Source: Plasmopara viticola
Taxonomy: Eukaryota > Oomycota > Peronosporomycetes > Peronosporales > Peronosporaceae
NCBI GenBank assembly: GCA_001695595.3
Contig: MBPM02000019.1
Location: forward strand, 62,001 to 126,000
Length of the DNA stretch: 64,000 nt
Reading direction: 5' to 3'
Part shown: positions 52,739 to 64,000 of the stretch, one piece after another
Layout of the letters: each line of letters begins with the position of its first letter
Numbering within the stretch: the stretch's first letter is position 1
Translations under genes and position numbers: made by a program
The notes under the pieces: model-generated
Database searches by the model: none
Told to the model about the DNA's origin: nothing
Seen by the model: the letters and a program-made list of their open reading frames with translations, nothing else

Positions 52739-54133
52739 CTACTGATCGAACGTCTCGCAGTGTTGCAGGACTGCGAGCATTCCAGACTGAATTCCTCCAT
52801 AATGAAGACGGCGACGCAGTAAACTACCAGTAAATAGCTTGGGTAATGGTGTAGAGCCCAAATCAATGAGGCATTCGGAGTAAATATGCTCTTCATCTCC
52901 AAATTTATTGAGTTCAGTCCTCGGTAGTCGTGGTGTCATATGGGTCGGAAGAGCATTAAACATATTGTTCCATCGTGCCTTTAACACTTCTTGGAGTCCT
53001 TCTGGGTACGGATCAAGGAGCGCTTTGCCATTTACGTACAACATTTCGGGAGCTTGATCATCCTTGGGCATGTAGTGTAGAATACTACCACAAAGTGTGT
53101 TTGGATGGAGCTCCATGTCACGATTAGGAGTAGAGGACACACCACTGACGCCCCAAGGTGAAAACGTGTAAGGCACGTGGGCCAACTCAAAGGCTAGCCA
53201 AAACGTTTCCTTGTCGCCGAAGGAATAGCGAAAGCGGAATCGCTCCTCGGTAACAAACCATAACAAAATATCCATCACTGTCTGTCCAGCACGCTGTTTA
53301 TCAACTAGTACGAGCGATGAATCCATCTCGTGGCAGGTTTTGCCGGTGTATGCAAAAGATTGTAGTACTTGCTGGGATGGAGCATAACCTTTAGTGATGT
53401 TAAAATGGTCATAATCAAAAGAAGTGAGGAGCTTTTTCAAGTATTGTTCATCTCCATCCTTGCCGTTCAGATGTTCATGGCAATTCGAGTGTACTCGATC
53501 ATAAAAAAATGTCGTGCCAGTCGTTTTGTATGGTTTGAGATTTCGCAACATCGCTGGGTTCTTGATACTAATGTCATCAACATCCATGAGCATTACATGG
53601 CGGACATCCGTGTGGTACATGGCCAGAGGTTTAATCCACCAATTGCGAAACTTGTCGACCATTGTCTGTTTAAGCACTCCTTGCGCCACCAAATCTCCGC
53701 AGACATCGACAAGCTCAATTTTGTCGTCGACACGAAACAGCAGATCCTTATGCTGCTCCGAGAGTTCCGAGCCACAGTGATAGACTTGTACGAGCTCATA
53801 GTTTCCGAGACAACGCAATTCTCGAATGAGTGACGCGCCCATTGCCACCACTCCATCGTGCATGCAAGTGACCACACCGCGATGTCTTTTAACTTTCCAT
53901 TCAAAGCTCTTTCCTCGCTGATAAAATTGGGTTTGTGGGTGAATCGTAGAATTTATGTGGCGTCGTAATCCCACTTTTTGGCCCGTCGAATTTGCCAACT
54001 TACGTTTCCCATTCGTCATCACTCTAAGCATTCCATAGACCACAAGCAGCGAAAATAGTAACGGTATCCAGCGCCGGCTGGCCACTGCCTTTATCAGTGA
54101 AAGCGTCCAATTGACGCGGCCTCTTTTTACCAT
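52739..54133 (-). CDS. Type II membrane glycosyltransferase, mannosyltransferase (GT71-like)
   Basis: 464 residues. A short basic N-terminus precedes a single membrane segment at about residues 22-38 (WIPLLFSLLVVYGML), giving a Golgi-type signal anchor with the catalytic part in the lumen. Residues ~85-190 contain VTCMHDGVVAMGASLIRELR and then VMLMDVDDI, where DVDD (184-187) is the metal-binding DxD motif of nucleotide-sugar transferases. The layout matches the alpha-1,3-mannosyltransferase (MNN1) family, which extends N- or O-linked mannan. Substrate specificity cannot be read from the sequence. The frame is intact and intronless and starts at MVKRGRVNW. The stop lies only ~250 bases from the MULE-like transposon. 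Confidence 0.8.
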   Translation of the reverse strand: MVKRGRVNWTLSLIKAVASRRWIPLLFSLLVVYGMLRVMTNGKRKLANSTGQKVGLRRHINSTIHPQTQFYQRGKSFEWKVKRHRGVVTCMHDGVVAMGASLIRELRCLGNYELVQVYHCGSELSEQHKDLLFRVDDKIELVDVCGDLVAQGVLKQTMVDKFRNWWIKPLAMYHTDVRHVMLMDVDDISIKNPAMLRNLKPYKTTGTTFFYDRVHSNCHEHLNGKDGDEQYLKKLLTSFDYDHFNITKGYAPSQQVLQSFAYTGKTCHEMDSSLVLVDKQRAGQTVMDILLWFVTEERFRFRYSFGDKETFWLAFELAHVPYTFSPWGVSGVSSTPNRDMELHPNTLCGSILHYMPKDDQAPEMLYVNGKALLDPYPEGLQEVLKARWNNMFNALPTHMTPRLPRTELNKFGDEEHIYSECLIDLGSTPLPKLFTGSLLRRRLHYGGIQSGMLAVLQHCETFDQ

Positions 54134-56883
54134 TGCTACGCGATTATTTTTTTTCTAATGCGTGCTGGTTAGCCGCTCCCTCACTAAAGAATATTATAAT
54201 ATAGGATTTCTTACAAAGACACTGCAAACGGCAATAATTCTACGTGTGGTTACTTCATTAAAAACGAAGACGGCTTACACCATGCTTCGGTGTTTGCAGT
54301 ACCCCGATTGTTAATCGCACGTGTTGAGAATCGGTCTGATGATAAACCCCTACATAAATTTGTGCAGGCGCGGACACATCTGGCAGAGTGACGTTGCGAG
54401 CTCGATATACATATACTAAACATTTCCATCTCAATTTCCACGTCAAAAATTCCCTCAGCACGAGCGTGGGCAAGCACACGTCAGCCACTGTCTGCTTTAT
54501 TTCAAATTGCAATTGTCAGTGCCTTATCGATAGAAATGCAGTGTGCAAGAACAAACAAGTCTTTATACGGTCTCATAATCACATTATTGTCTAAAACTTT
54601 ATGGACATTGATTTTTTTCTAGAGTAAATACTCTCCTTTTTTTCTTACGAATGTCGCCTAACGCATCGTCATTTGCCGTCAATTCGGCAAAAATCAGCGC
54701 AGAGTTCCTTGGGAGGAGTAAGGGCTGCAAATTCGAGTCTTAAACTTTCCTTGAAAATGTACGAAGTCTCAAACAGAAGCTTTGATTGTATCCTGCATTA
54801 TGTATAGGAATGAAAAAACATGTATTGAACTTTCTAGTGAATGTTGACAACCGCATTTCAAGCACAAGAAAACTTTTGTTTGATCTTCGATAGACAGACG
54901 ACCTAACTCAGACTTTGCTATTTTAATAAATTGGACTGTGCGGCTCAACGTCGCTTTAAACAAATAAACGACTTAACTACCTAGCGCTCTTGTACTTCTG
55001 GTTTTAGGTTCCGGGGGAGACTTATCTATCAGAAAAAACAAAATACATAGAAATATATATACTTTCAAACAAGACGCTAGGGAGTCAAGTAGTAACGAAA
55101 AGATTTGTGGGTGACACCGACATCTTCATCTGGAATGGCTTGCAGTAATGCAGCTTGTGTGTAGACCTTTCTTTTGTACGCCTTCTCTTTTCTGTGACGG
55201 TGTAATGAGCAACAAGTTGAATTGGTTGTCGGTGCTGAGTTTGCGACCTTAGCTTTCAGAAATGTGCCAGTCAAATTGCTCGAGAAACAAAGGAAGGATT
55301 CATTACCACCAGACTACAGAAATATTGCTGAACAGCAATTTTGTACAAGCGCAAATATTGATGTACTCCTGAAATCATTCTAAAAAAATACTCACTCCTT
55401 ACCTGTACAGACCAGTTGTCCTCATCTTCTGTGCCGTCCAAAACCTACACTGAAAAGTCAGTATCAACGAAGTCATGACCAGCCTTTTTCCATAGATACG
55501 TGTCAGCAAAATGAATTGTAAGCTGACAACTTGACTAGGCCCTATTGAATTCGTAGCAACGCAAAGTCTTCTCGCCATCGGCCGAAGAACTGTAACATAA
55601 ATTGATATGCACAAACTTCCCTTAAAGGAGTGACATACGACGTCTGTGTCTTGTTCCATGTGTGCAAAAGTAATGCTGAGGGAAATTGTCAGTCAGACAG
55701 CGTAGCAGTCTGCCACCCTGGATCTATCGCGATTTACGCAACTGCTCATTCTTTTCGCGATGCTTTCGGCGTCCTGTAAAACTTAACGCGCTCTTTGTTT
55801 TTGCAAGGAACAGCACGGTAATTCTCCTATGCATTCCAACTAGAGTGAAGCTATCGCAATCGTAGATACAACCCAGTTACACCAGTAAAGTCGTTTAATG
55901 AGCCGTGCCTCATCTTCATGGATGTCCCGTTGTATAAAAATCGAAGAAATTAAAAATCGTGATTGTCTTGTAGGAAGTAAAGATACTTCGGCAAATTACA
56001 GGCGTAAAATACTGCTATGCAGTACTATTGCCGCCAGGCAAGATTTTGGCGTATAGACCTTTTTCCCCACCGTCAAGCGTCGTTGGTGTCATGATTGCTT
56101 GAATGATTAATTCACTTATATCTTCTGCGTAGAAAAGATAGTGGTGATTTGTAGCAAAAGCTTTAGCCTGTGCTTCTTGTGCTTTGAAGTGCAAAATCTA
56201 CTTTTCGAAATTTGAATGGCGTGAGGCGTTCCAGCTGCATAACGGCAGGAAGGACTGCAAATGCAGCCAACTCGTCAGCTCCATAAATGCCAGCAAGTCT
56301 TTCGAGTTTCGCATACTGCGCGTCTGGCTAAAGAGCTAAAGATTGAAGATAATAGGTACGCAAAGTCGCAGCGCCATGCACAGAGGAGGCGAGCAGAAGA
56401 CATACGAACTTCAACGACTGTTCACTATCTTTGGTCTCGAGAGATCAAAATGTGCAATGGATTGACTGTCTTGTGAATTTTGATTGCAATCTTGGTAGGG
56501 ACATTTTCTCACTATACACAAAGAGTCTAAATACCAAAAGCCACCATTGTATTATGGCTCCATTTATAAAGATAGCCTTACTCCGCTTCCCGCTGAGCTT
56601 CTCGACTTTCCAGACTTTGTAACGAGAAAGATCTAGTTTGCACTGATTTTGTCCTTCAATTTGAAGCCTTCTCATCGTATCGCTTGGTAAAGTGACGACA
56701 GATTGTGCAATCGTTCCTTATTCATGCGTGTTTTGTAAAAAACGACGTTTGAAGGTAGGCGGTAGCAGAAAGCGCTGTTTGCTTGCGTAATCCTAGTGTC
56801 TTCTTCGTTGTAGTGGCTGTGGTGTGGGACTACTTTGCATGACCAATCAGATAATTTAGTGCCAAACGCTGCCATTACATCGG
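54134..56883. other. Intergenic region between glycosyltransferase and DHFR-TS
   Basis: There are no frames above 103 residues and no recognisable domains or terminal repeats. The parts next to the two divergent genes should include their promoters. Confidence 0.55.
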
Positions 56884-56895
56884 TTTGGCGGGAAA
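56884..56895 (+). promoter_or_regulatory. E2F/DP-type binding site upstream of DHFR-TS
   Basis: TTTGGCGGGAAA is an exact match to the canonical E2F consensus. It ends nine bases before the DHFR-TS start codon at 56905. E2F sites drive S-phase transcription of nucleotide-synthesis genes, including DHFR, in animals and plants. Its use here is inference. Confidence 0.6.
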
Positions 56896-56904
56896 ACGTC
56901 AAAA

Positions 56905-58380
56905 ATGAACGGTCGCTCCATTCGTGTGGTGGTGGCAGCCCTCGAGTCCACTGGTGGCATCGGCTTACGGCAGCAAATTCCATGGCACCTACCCTCCGAT
57001 TTAAAGCATTTCCAAGTGCTTACGACCGCTTCTTCGGGCTCTGCGATGCAGCACGCAGTTATCATGGGGCGCAAAACGTGGGAGTCATTGCCGGAGAAAG
57101 TTCGGCCCCTGCCCAATCGCTACAACGTGGTGTTGACACGCGATGCCTCCTACCGTCAAGATCAGCAGCTGCCCGATACTATAGGCGTTGCTGCGAATTT
57201 CCAGGAGGCGTTAAACCTTGTGCAGGAGCAAGGTGACAAAGTGGATCAAGTTTTTGTTGTCGGTGGAGGCGCCGTATATGCCGAAGCTCTCAGTTATTCA
57301 GGCTGCTATAAGGTCTACTTTACTAGAGTCAAAGCGCAGTTTGAGTGCGATGCTTTCTTTCCATTGAAGCAACTTGAGCGGAATTTTGTGGTCGTGAAAG
57401 AGTCCGAGGTCAAGGAAGAGAATGGTGTGCAATTCCAATTCGTTGAGTGGGAGAGAACGACTGGAGGGATGGTGGAAGTTGAGACAAGTTCGTTGGTGGA
57501 AAATACGATGCCACATGAGGAGTTGCAGTATTTGGACTTGATTCAAAAGATTCTATCGCAAGGAGCCAAGCGTGAAGACCGTACAGGCACGGGCACATTA
57601 TCGGTATTTGGAGCTCAAATGAGGTTTAGTTTAAGAGAAAACGTCTTTCCATTGCTGACGACCAAAAAAGTATTCTGGCGGGGTGTAGCAGAAGAGTTAC
57701 TGTGGTTCATAAGCGGAGATACAAGTGCTCAAACGCTACAGGCAAAGGATATTCACATATGGGATGGTAATGGATCACGTGAGTATCTGGATAGTCGAGG
57801 CCTACAAAGCCGCGAAGTTGGGGACCTTGGACCGGTATACGGCTTTCAATGGCGTCACTTTGGAGCCAAGTATACGAACATGCATGCTGACTACACTGGC
57901 CAAGGCGTTGATCAGCTTGCAGAGGTAATCGAAAAGCTGCGAACGAATCCAACGGACCGACGGATTGTTTTGTCGGCATGGAATCCAGCCGATTTAAACG
58001 AAATGGCACTTCCTCCTTGCCACATGTTTTGCCAATTCTATGTGGCAAATGGAGAGTTGTCGTGTCAAATGTACCAGCGCTCGGCCGACATGGGACTTGG
58101 TGTGCCGTTTAATATCGCTAGCTACGCACTGCTGACACGTCTTGTTGCTCAAGTGACTGGGCTCAAGCCTGGCGAATTTATCCACGTCATTGGCGATGCA
58201 CACGTGTATTTAAATCACGTGGTGCCACTACAGAAACAACTGACGCGTACCCCACGCCCATTCCCAACGCTTTCGATTAATCCGTCGAAGACCAAGAGTA
58301 TTACTGATTTTAAGTTGGAAGATTTCGACATTATCGACTATAACCCGCATGGCGCGATCAAGATGACAATGTCGATTTAG
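56905..58380 (+). CDS. Bifunctional dihydrofolate reductase-thymidylate synthase
   Basis: This 491-residue fusion makes dTMP from dUMP and regenerates tetrahydrofolate with NADPH. Residues 1-~170 are [14 protein letters not shown] carries the active-site aspartate (residue 32), GRKTWESLP lies at 55-63 and [10 protein letters not shown] near 117-126 is the NADPH-binding loop. A short linker leads to thymidylate synthase from ~200: [38 protein letters not shown] with the catalytic cysteine near residue 372, [17 protein letters not shown] and [10 protein letters not shown]. Fusion in one chain is normal for plants and many protists, oomycetes included, but not for animals or fungi. It is complete and intronless, and the start is fixed by the conserved N-terminal strand beginning IRVVVAA. 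An E2F-type site lies directly upstream. Confidence 0.98.
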   Translation: MNGRSIRVVVAALESTGGIGLRQQIPWHLPSDLKHFQVLTTASSGSAMQHAVIMGRKTWESLPEKVRPLPNRYNVVLTRDASYRQDQQLPDTIGVAANFQEALNLVQEQGDKVDQVFVVGGGAVYAEALSYSGCYKVYFTRVKAQFECDAFFPLKQLERNFVVVKESEVKEENGVQFQFVEWERTTGGMVEVETSSLVENTMPHEELQYLDLIQKILSQGAKREDRTGTGTLSVFGAQMRFSLRENVFPLLTTKKVFWRGVAEELLWFISGDTSAQTLQAKDIHIWDGNGSREYLDSRGLQSREVGDLGPVYGFQWRHFGAKYTNMHADYTGQGVDQLAEVIEKLRTNPTDRRIVLSAWNPADLNEMALPPCHMFCQFYVANGELSCQMYQRSADMGLGVPFNIASYALLTRLVAQVTGLKPGEFIHVIGDAHVYLNHVVPLQKQLTRTPRPFPTLSINPSKTKSITDFKLEDFDIIDYNPHGAIKMTMSI

Positions 58381-59334
58381 ACTAAAGAAATCGGTTTTTA
58401 AATGACATTATTGTAAGCTTGAGCCAAAACATGGGCGAGAATTGTTTATACGTTACGTAAGAAATTTCTTGCTCCACAAGCAACAATCAGCATTAGTCTC
58501 TTGTTAAATCTGTAACAGATAGATTAAAGGAAATGAGCGCGAAATGACCTGCTAAGGTTTCGTTCGATCGTATGTGCAGGTTAGTGAATGCTCAAGAATG
58601 AATGACACGTTATGAAATGGTTTCGGCGACAATGGTAACGTTTGCGGCGGTAAAATCGTTATGCTACCATTGGACAGGCCAGCAACAGTTTGCGGTTGCA
58701 AGCCAAACTGCACGGTATGTAACGCAGACGAACATGACTTGAGTTTATTAAATTTTTGGGGTGGAGTAGTGCAAGGACAACCTGGCGACGACAGGCAAGG
58801 CATGTCGCGGCTTCTTCACGTTTAATGCGGGAGTTTCACTTTGGTTTTTAACGTGAAAGGCCGACCCGCTTTGTTTCTCAAGAGGTTAGACCGCATAGCC
58901 TTGTATAGTACATACCGTTCGGATCCATTGTAGACGCCAAAGTGCTTGCAGCCCACAATAGATTGTGAAAATTAATGTATATCAGGTGTTCACTGAGATA
59001 GCCCGTTACTCTACGTATGAGCAACCGCCGACCGTTGAATTAGCCTTCTCTGCCGAGTATACATTTAGTCATACAAGGGAAATTGCGCGTCTGTTCGACT
59101 TCAAAAGTATCCATCGAAGCGAGCTCTCATTCGTCAATATTGGATGAAACCGCCGCAAAAACGTTCCACTCTTCGATCTTGTGGAGCCGCGCCTGAAACT
59201 CGAGACAGTCTTTAACTTGGGACGCGACACAGTAGTCCATCTGGCAGTCGCAAAACGCCCTCGCACCACCCAAGCCACCACTTTAACGCTCGCTTTAACG
59301 TTCGTCCAACGCTCGAGCAACGGCTGGTACCGAG
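58381..59334. other. Intergenic region between DHFR-TS and MYB gene
   Basis: No supportable gene. The 3' half should hold the leader and promoter of the MYB gene. Confidence 0.55.
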
Positions 59335-60996
59335 ATGAATCGCAAGCTGGAGCTCATGGAGCTAGACGACTGTCATAGCAATAATAACGAAAGCCCAAGC
59401 TCGACGCTAGACTTGCTAAGTCGTCCAGACTCTGACAGCCTTAGCAATCAAGCAAATGACCTTCCTCTCCTAGAAGTGGCTCATAATCCAGATGTACGAG
59501 GTTTCTGTTTTTTTTTTCTTCAAGGATTGTTTTGTTTACCTTGGTTTTGTATATAGTTGAACTATTTGCGAGCCACAGCCACGCACGAAGACAGCAGTAC
59601 AACTAGCAGTAGATGCGGAAGTTCGTTTGGTGATGATGACGACGACAATAACGGCGGCTCGAAGTCAGTGCGTCGTAAATCGGATTCGAATAGTAAGCGT
59701 CCGTGGACACGAGAGGAGAACGAGAAACTCATGCAGTTGGTCAAGCAATACGGAGCCAAGCGTTGGTCACTCATTGCCATGCATTTACCAGGTCGCGTTG
59801 GCAAACAATGTCGGGAGAGATGGCATAACCATTTAAACCCACTTGTTCGCAAAGATGCGTGGACAGCTGAGGAAGATTACGTCATTTTTGAATGCCATAA
59901 GAACGTAGGGAACCAGTGGGCCGAAATCTCGAAGATGTTACCTGGGAGAACAGATAATGCGATCAAGAATCGCTATTATTCAACCATGCGTCGTATGCAG
60001 AGACAGTCAATCCGGAAGAAAGGGCCGTTGCGCGAAGGCAAGAGCATTCGCGTGGCGTCTGTCACGTCGTCTCCTGTGCAGAATTTAGCCAGTCAGGTAG
60101 TCCCAACTCCCATGCAACGTTCATTAAACGGCATGCAAAACCAGATGTCACCTCAACAGCAGTTTTCTCAGCGAGGAGTAAGTTTTCACAACTCTTATCA
60201 GAAAGGATTCACAGATTTTTCTAGCAGTACCCCCCGCGTGAGTTATATACTGTTGAGCTGACCTAGATATCCTAATGTTGACATCTCGCTAATGTGTTTG
60301 TAGACGGATAACAACTCAATGATCGAATTTGAACGTGCCAACATGATGGCATCTTCACTGCGGCAACCGACGATGGTTTATCCGTTGAATGGAGGTAATT
60401 TTTCCAATGGAATGACCTCAGACTTCGATCGTCCTATGTCCATGTCCTCGTCACAATGTTCGGTATCTAGTGATAACATGAGCCAAAATAATCAAAGCGA
60501 GTCTTTTGACTACGTTCCCATGCAAGCATCAATTCAGCGTTTACGGCCGTCAAATTCTGGAATGTGTACGTCTCCATCTTCATCGTCAATGAATATGATG
60601 AATTCACCGTATGGATCACCTGCACCACACATGCAGCAGTCAGGCAACTTTATGATGGCGGGAAACTCGTACTCGACTAATAATTTGCGTGGAGGAATGT
60701 ACTCGGGGATGGCTGGCCCAGGATCTGTACAGCAATTTCGTCCTGTCGATGCAGCTCTAGTGAATTTGCCCCACAAGCGTGTACTCGACGTTCAAAGTTC
60801 TCAATGGAAGAATAACAGCCCTGTATCCGTCACAGCTCCGATTTTTCGCGGCACGCCAATGCAGCAAAATCAAGCCAGTGAGCCGATGGCGTTGCAGCAA
60901 TCAAAGCCCGTTGCGATGCCTTTATATAGACAAACTTCGCACATGGGCAACCTTGGCAGCATGGAGCAGGTTTGGACGGATGCTTCCTATCTATGA
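59335..60996 (+). CDS. Two-repeat MYB (R2R3-type) transcription factor, three exons
   Basis: I propose exons 59335-59493, 59557-60237 and 60304-60996, joined in phase 0 across introns of 63 nt (GTACGA...TATATAG) and 66 nt (GTGAGT...TTTGTAG), giving 510 residues. Exon 1 is acidic and Ser-rich. Exon 2 carries two MYB repeats: RPWTREENEKLMQLVKQYG to CRERWHNHLNP, then AWTAEEDYVIF to NAIKNRYYSTMRR. Each has the regularly spaced tryptophans of the fold, with the recognition helices KQCRERWHN and NAIKNRYYS. Exon 3 is Met/Ser/Gln/Asn-rich and low in complexity, consistent with an activation or regulatory tail. The repeats predict sequence-specific DNA binding in the nucleus; the targets are unknown. 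The splice boundaries are by eye. Without splicing, exon 1 would end in the intron and exon 3 would be lost. Confidence 0.85.
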
Positions 60997-61752
60997 TTGT
61001 TAGTATTTTAAGATGTGGTTTGGTTCTTTAGACTGCATGATACCTTTTAACATTATTAAAAGCGTCTTGTTTTACTCTATTTTCGTTAATCATTGCTTCT
61101 TTATTGAAAAAAAAAATAATTTTTGCTTTTCGACAGGCATATAAGCCTTATGCGAGATTGCACATAATACACGGTAAGTACAAAGCGCGTTTTCTATAAA
61201 GCACAAAATGGGGGATGATGGAACGCACATTGAAATTGACGCGCTAGAATAAGTGTCACCACCTTGGTAATACATTGATCAACATGTGCTCGAGCAGCAG
61301 CCAGTACTTCCAACGTCACAATCGTGACAACTTTGAATAAAGACACTTAAGATCGTATCTGTTTCGCTACCCACTACGAACAAAATCAAGGTAACTGGCT
61401 AGAGTTGAACGTGCAGTACGTCTTCCCTGCCGACCCAAGCTCGAACAAAGTTTTTGGATTGTTGATATCACTGACCAAACGTAAAGTCGATTTTTAACTA
61501 GTGCGGCTTTGGTGATTCAGCCGACATGAAGAGTCAGACTTTATCGCGCTCAATCTTCCACGAACCACATACTTTTATTGCAAACAGACGAACAGAATTG
61601 TTCTCTTTCTGCTCCACACTCTACCGATAGGCTGACAATTTAACTTTTTTGTGTACTTTTTATGGCTCCCTCCTGACAACATTATTAGAATAAGGCGTAC
61701 TTTGAGCAACTGGACATGATTAAAACTTGCGCGGGTCGTCTTCGCCTGCTCA
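60997..61752. other. Convergent intergenic region between MYB and SIN3
   Basis: 3' ends of two convergent genes. It contains poly(A)-rich stretches near 61108 but nothing else I can name. Confidence 0.6.
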
Positions 61753-64000
61753 TTACTCCTTTCTCACGTCAATCTTCGGCGCTACAAGCGAAACGCTATC
61801 GCCCCATCGCTCCGAATTTAACGTACCTAGTGATGATGCTTGTTCGTCCTTAAGCTTGTCAGTAGTCTGTTCAGTAAGCTCTTGCTCTAGCGACTTTTCA
61901 ACCTTAATTGACAGCATACTTTCGTGAGCATTGGCCTTCGTATTCCCTTCTTCTTCCACGCAGTCATCTTCCTCCAAGGCGATTGTACGCTTGCCATCAG
62001 CTGTTAGTTTCACTTTCTTCGCCGCAACTACCGTGTCCGCTGCCACTAGTGACGACAATGATAATTTAACCATCGCTCTGCCCTCTTCAGACGAGTCACG
62101 GGCACGCTTTTTTAAAAGCGTCGCAGACTCGTATGCAACGGTGCTTGCGTCATCAGACGAAGCACTATCGCTTTGCTCAATGCTGCCGGGCGTCGAACTT
62201 GACTTCTTCCTACTATCCTTCTCCTTCAATTCTCCCATTACTTCATCGTCTTCGTCCCGTAAATCGTGCGCAGGGGAACCATACAAGGGTGTTGCTGACG
62301 GTGTATCCACTGGCGTGGCACTAGGAGAATCCTCATCCTCGTCGTCCTCGTCACCATCTTCATCCATCGAGCCAAGATACTCGATAGCTAGTTCCGGCTC
62401 AATCAACCACTTGCTGTATTCCGGAGCCTTCACACGAGGAGACGGCGCCCAAATCTTAAAAGGCTCCGACGCACCTAAAGGTGTGGTAACACCGCGCGCC
62501 TCTAAGGGAGTCTTGCGCAAAACACCCGGCTTAAACTCCATCCGAAACGCACCTTCCCCTTCGAAAATCGTCTTTGTTTTGTTAAGATAAGCAATGGCCT
62601 TAGTTTCAGCACTTGCTGGATCAGCACAAGACTTAGGCTCGCTCTGTACTTCAACAAATAACTTAATTAGCTCTTGGCATGTATCGTCGTTTGCCAAGTG
62701 TTGCATCTGTTTAAGCACTTGCGCCACCAGTTTATCCATCGTGAATAAAAAGTATGAGGTTGAGCCCATTAAACCTCGACAAAAATCCTCGTACTTGGTG
62801 TTATCTACGGAGCCATCAATCAGCGAATACAACTTGGAAACAAATGCCTGATAATCACCAGTTTTTTCCTTCAAGGACGCAGAGAAAGAGTGGTGGGCGT
62901 GGGCCAATGCGCGAGCTGCTGGATTAATAGTACGGCGAATACGGTTGCGCTTTGCTTTCTCACACAAGTCGTATGCACGCTCAAGTCGATTGTGAAAAAC
63001 TTGGTACAAGCGTAAGAATGCGTAAATATGCTGGTTTCCGTAGAAAAGCGATTTGTGTTCTGTCAGCACTTTAGCCGCATCTTGCTTGCTGTCGAGCTCT
63101 GGAAGTCCAGGAGGGAAATCTGCTGCCTCTTGTACGGTAACAGCACTTGGTTGCAAGTACGCCTGACACCCATTAGCCGTCAAATTGATCGTAAGATAGC
63201 CCTTTTCTCGGTTAAAATGCTGCATAGTGCCCTCGCCAAACTCTGTGCTTACATCCATGCCAACACGCAACGCCATAGCCTTCTCAATTATCACTGTTGT
63301 ATGTTGCGGCTTTCGCACAAGCCATTCTTTCTCTAAATGAAAAAAAGGAAAGAAAAAAGTCTGCCAAATCTTGGTCATCTTTTCTTTTTCTGTCACACCC
63401 AAACTCTTTTCGATAGCATATGACAACAAACCGTATGCCTCCTTGTGGATCTGGACTGATGCGAACTTGTAAATGAAATGAGGCTTCCACTTTGTTGGAG
63501 GCGTGGACTGCAGCGCAACCGTTGCGATTCTGTTATCGGCAGTAACTGGTGGCATTGCAAAGCCCAAAAACTGTTCTTTCTTCAGCGCATCTGCAATGTC
63601 TGCAGCTTGAGGAGGAACCTTGGAACCTACAACAGATGCAGTTGCTAAAGCAATAGACGGCGAAGCATTCAACTCCGCCTTAGCTTGTTCAGCACGTTTC
63701 TCATCCGCCTCCAGTTTTTTCTTAGCCTCCTGCATCATCGTCTTCATTCCCAATTGCTTCTTATCTTTTTGCTTGAAGTAAAAGCTCGTATGGTCTAGCG
63801 ACTTGTGATAATTCTTCTCATTTACTTCTTTCCACTGGCGATTCAAATCTTCGCGTGCACGGCGCCACTCTTCGTCCTTCTGCTTCAAACGCTTTAAAAT
63901 AATCGGAATTGCGCCTGCAGGAAACTTTCGCAACAATTCTAATATCTGCGACCCTGCTTCGCCATAAATTCGGGTGATGGCATTCAGGTGCGTCACACGG
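61753..64000 (-). CDS. SIN3-type transcriptional corepressor, C-terminal part (cut by window end)
   Basis: About 748 residues are visible and the frame runs off the window at 64000. The apparent start near 63996 is a GTG inside the protein, so the N-terminal part with the paired amphipathic helix domains lies outside. SIN3 is the scaffold of histone deacetylase complexes. The visible part begins inside the HDAC-interaction region (AITRIYGEAGSQILELLRK, then IILKRLKQKDEEWRR, then KSLDHTSFYFKQKD). The Sin3_C signature FYGNQHIYAFLRLYQVFHNR lies about 330 residues further. After ~residue 540 it becomes acidic and Ser-rich (EDGDEDDEDEDSPSATP) with a basic KKVKL stretch that could be a nuclear signal. 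The stop is the TAA at 61753-61755. Family assignment is firm; completeness cannot be judged. Confidence 0.92.
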   Translation of the reverse strand, partial: RVTHLNAITRIYGEAGSQILELLRKFPAGAIPIILKRLKQKDEEWRRAREDLNRQWKEVNEKNYHKSLDHTSFYFKQKDKKQLGMKTMMQEAKKKLEADEKRAEQAKAELNASPSIALATASVVGSKVPPQAADIADALKKEQFLGFAMPPVTADNRIATVALQSTPPTKWKPHFIYKFASVQIHKEAYGLLSYAIEKSLGVTEKEKMTKIWQTFFFPFFHLEKEWLVRKPQHTTVIIEKAMALRVGMDVSTEFGEGTMQHFNREKGYLTINLTANGCQAYLQPSAVTVQEAADFPPGLPELDSKQDAAKVLTEHKSLFYGNQHIYAFLRLYQVFHNRLERAYDLCEKAKRNRIRRTINPAARALAHAHHSFSASLKEKTGDYQAFVSKLYSLIDGSVDNTKYEDFCRGLMGSTSYFLFTMDKLVAQVLKQMQHLANDDTCQELIKLFVEVQSEPKSCADPASAETKAIAYLNKTKTIFEGEGAFRMEFKPGVLRKTPLEARGVTTPLGASEPFKIWAPSPRVKAPEYSKWLIEPELAIEYLGSMDEDGDEDDEDEDSPSATPVDTPSATPLYGSPAHDLRDEDDEVMGELKEKDSRKKSSSTPGSIEQSDSASSDDASTVAYESATLLKKRARDSSEEGRAMVKLSLSSLVAADTVVAAKKVKLTADGKRTIALEEDDCVEEEGNTKANAHESMLSIKVEKSLEQELTEQTTDKLKDEQASSLGTLNSERWGDSVSLVAPKIDVRKE

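Noticed and set aside
61931..62590. 219-residue plus-strand frame
   Set aside because: It is the antisense shadow of the acidic, serine-rich part of SIN3.

Overview
The window reads as nuclear DNA of an oomycete, most likely a Phytophthora or downy mildew relative. The evidence is a single-polypeptide DHFR-thymidylate synthase, a 443-residue EF-1alpha, two short introns of 63 and 66 nt in an otherwise intron-poor gene set, two effector-type genes starting MRGVYHAV with a secretion signal and an EER motif, and chromodomain Ty3/gypsy elements with the oomycete-type layout. No database search was possible. All identities and similarities were judged by eye.

Layout. 1-9700 has no supportable gene and holds decayed transposon remnants. 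9731-20570 is a compact gene island: FAD glycerol-3-phosphate dehydrogenase, a 2081-residue coiled-coil/armadillo-like protein convergent with it, a small secreted cysteine-rich protein, and EF-1alpha. About 21.87-47.8 kb is an accessory, repeat-rich block built around a locally duplicated effector locus: copy A (gene at 23498-25051), a dead copy B (36503-37463) and copy C (gene at 39368-40891). Flanking sequence on both sides was duplicated with the genes. This block then took insertions of a non-LTR element (25710-26035), an 18S rDNA fragment (26775-26913), and a Ty3/gypsy element (41590-47317) that splits the 3' flank of copy C. The unsplit site survives in copy A. About 47.8-52.5 kb holds a gypsy integrase relic and a 1.27 kb DNA transposon with long inverted repeats and an 8-bp target duplication. 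52.7-64 kb is a second housekeeping island: a Golgi-type glycosyltransferase, DHFR-TS, a two-repeat MYB factor, and the C-terminal part of a SIN3 corepressor cut by the window end.

How the parts relate. The housekeeping islands are short-spaced and largely clean. The effector locus sits in the gene-sparse, transposon-filled part, which is the known 'two-speed' pattern of oomycete genomes. The most notable observations are the EER-only effector pair with a roughly 105-residue internal duplication and an NLS-like stretch, the stratified history of the A/B/C locus, a canonical E2F-type site ten bases before the DHFR-TS start codon, and two independent insertions of one non-LTR family with perfect 13-14 bp target duplications. 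I found no CRISPR array, no tRNA gene and no evidence for a wholly new multi-gene system.
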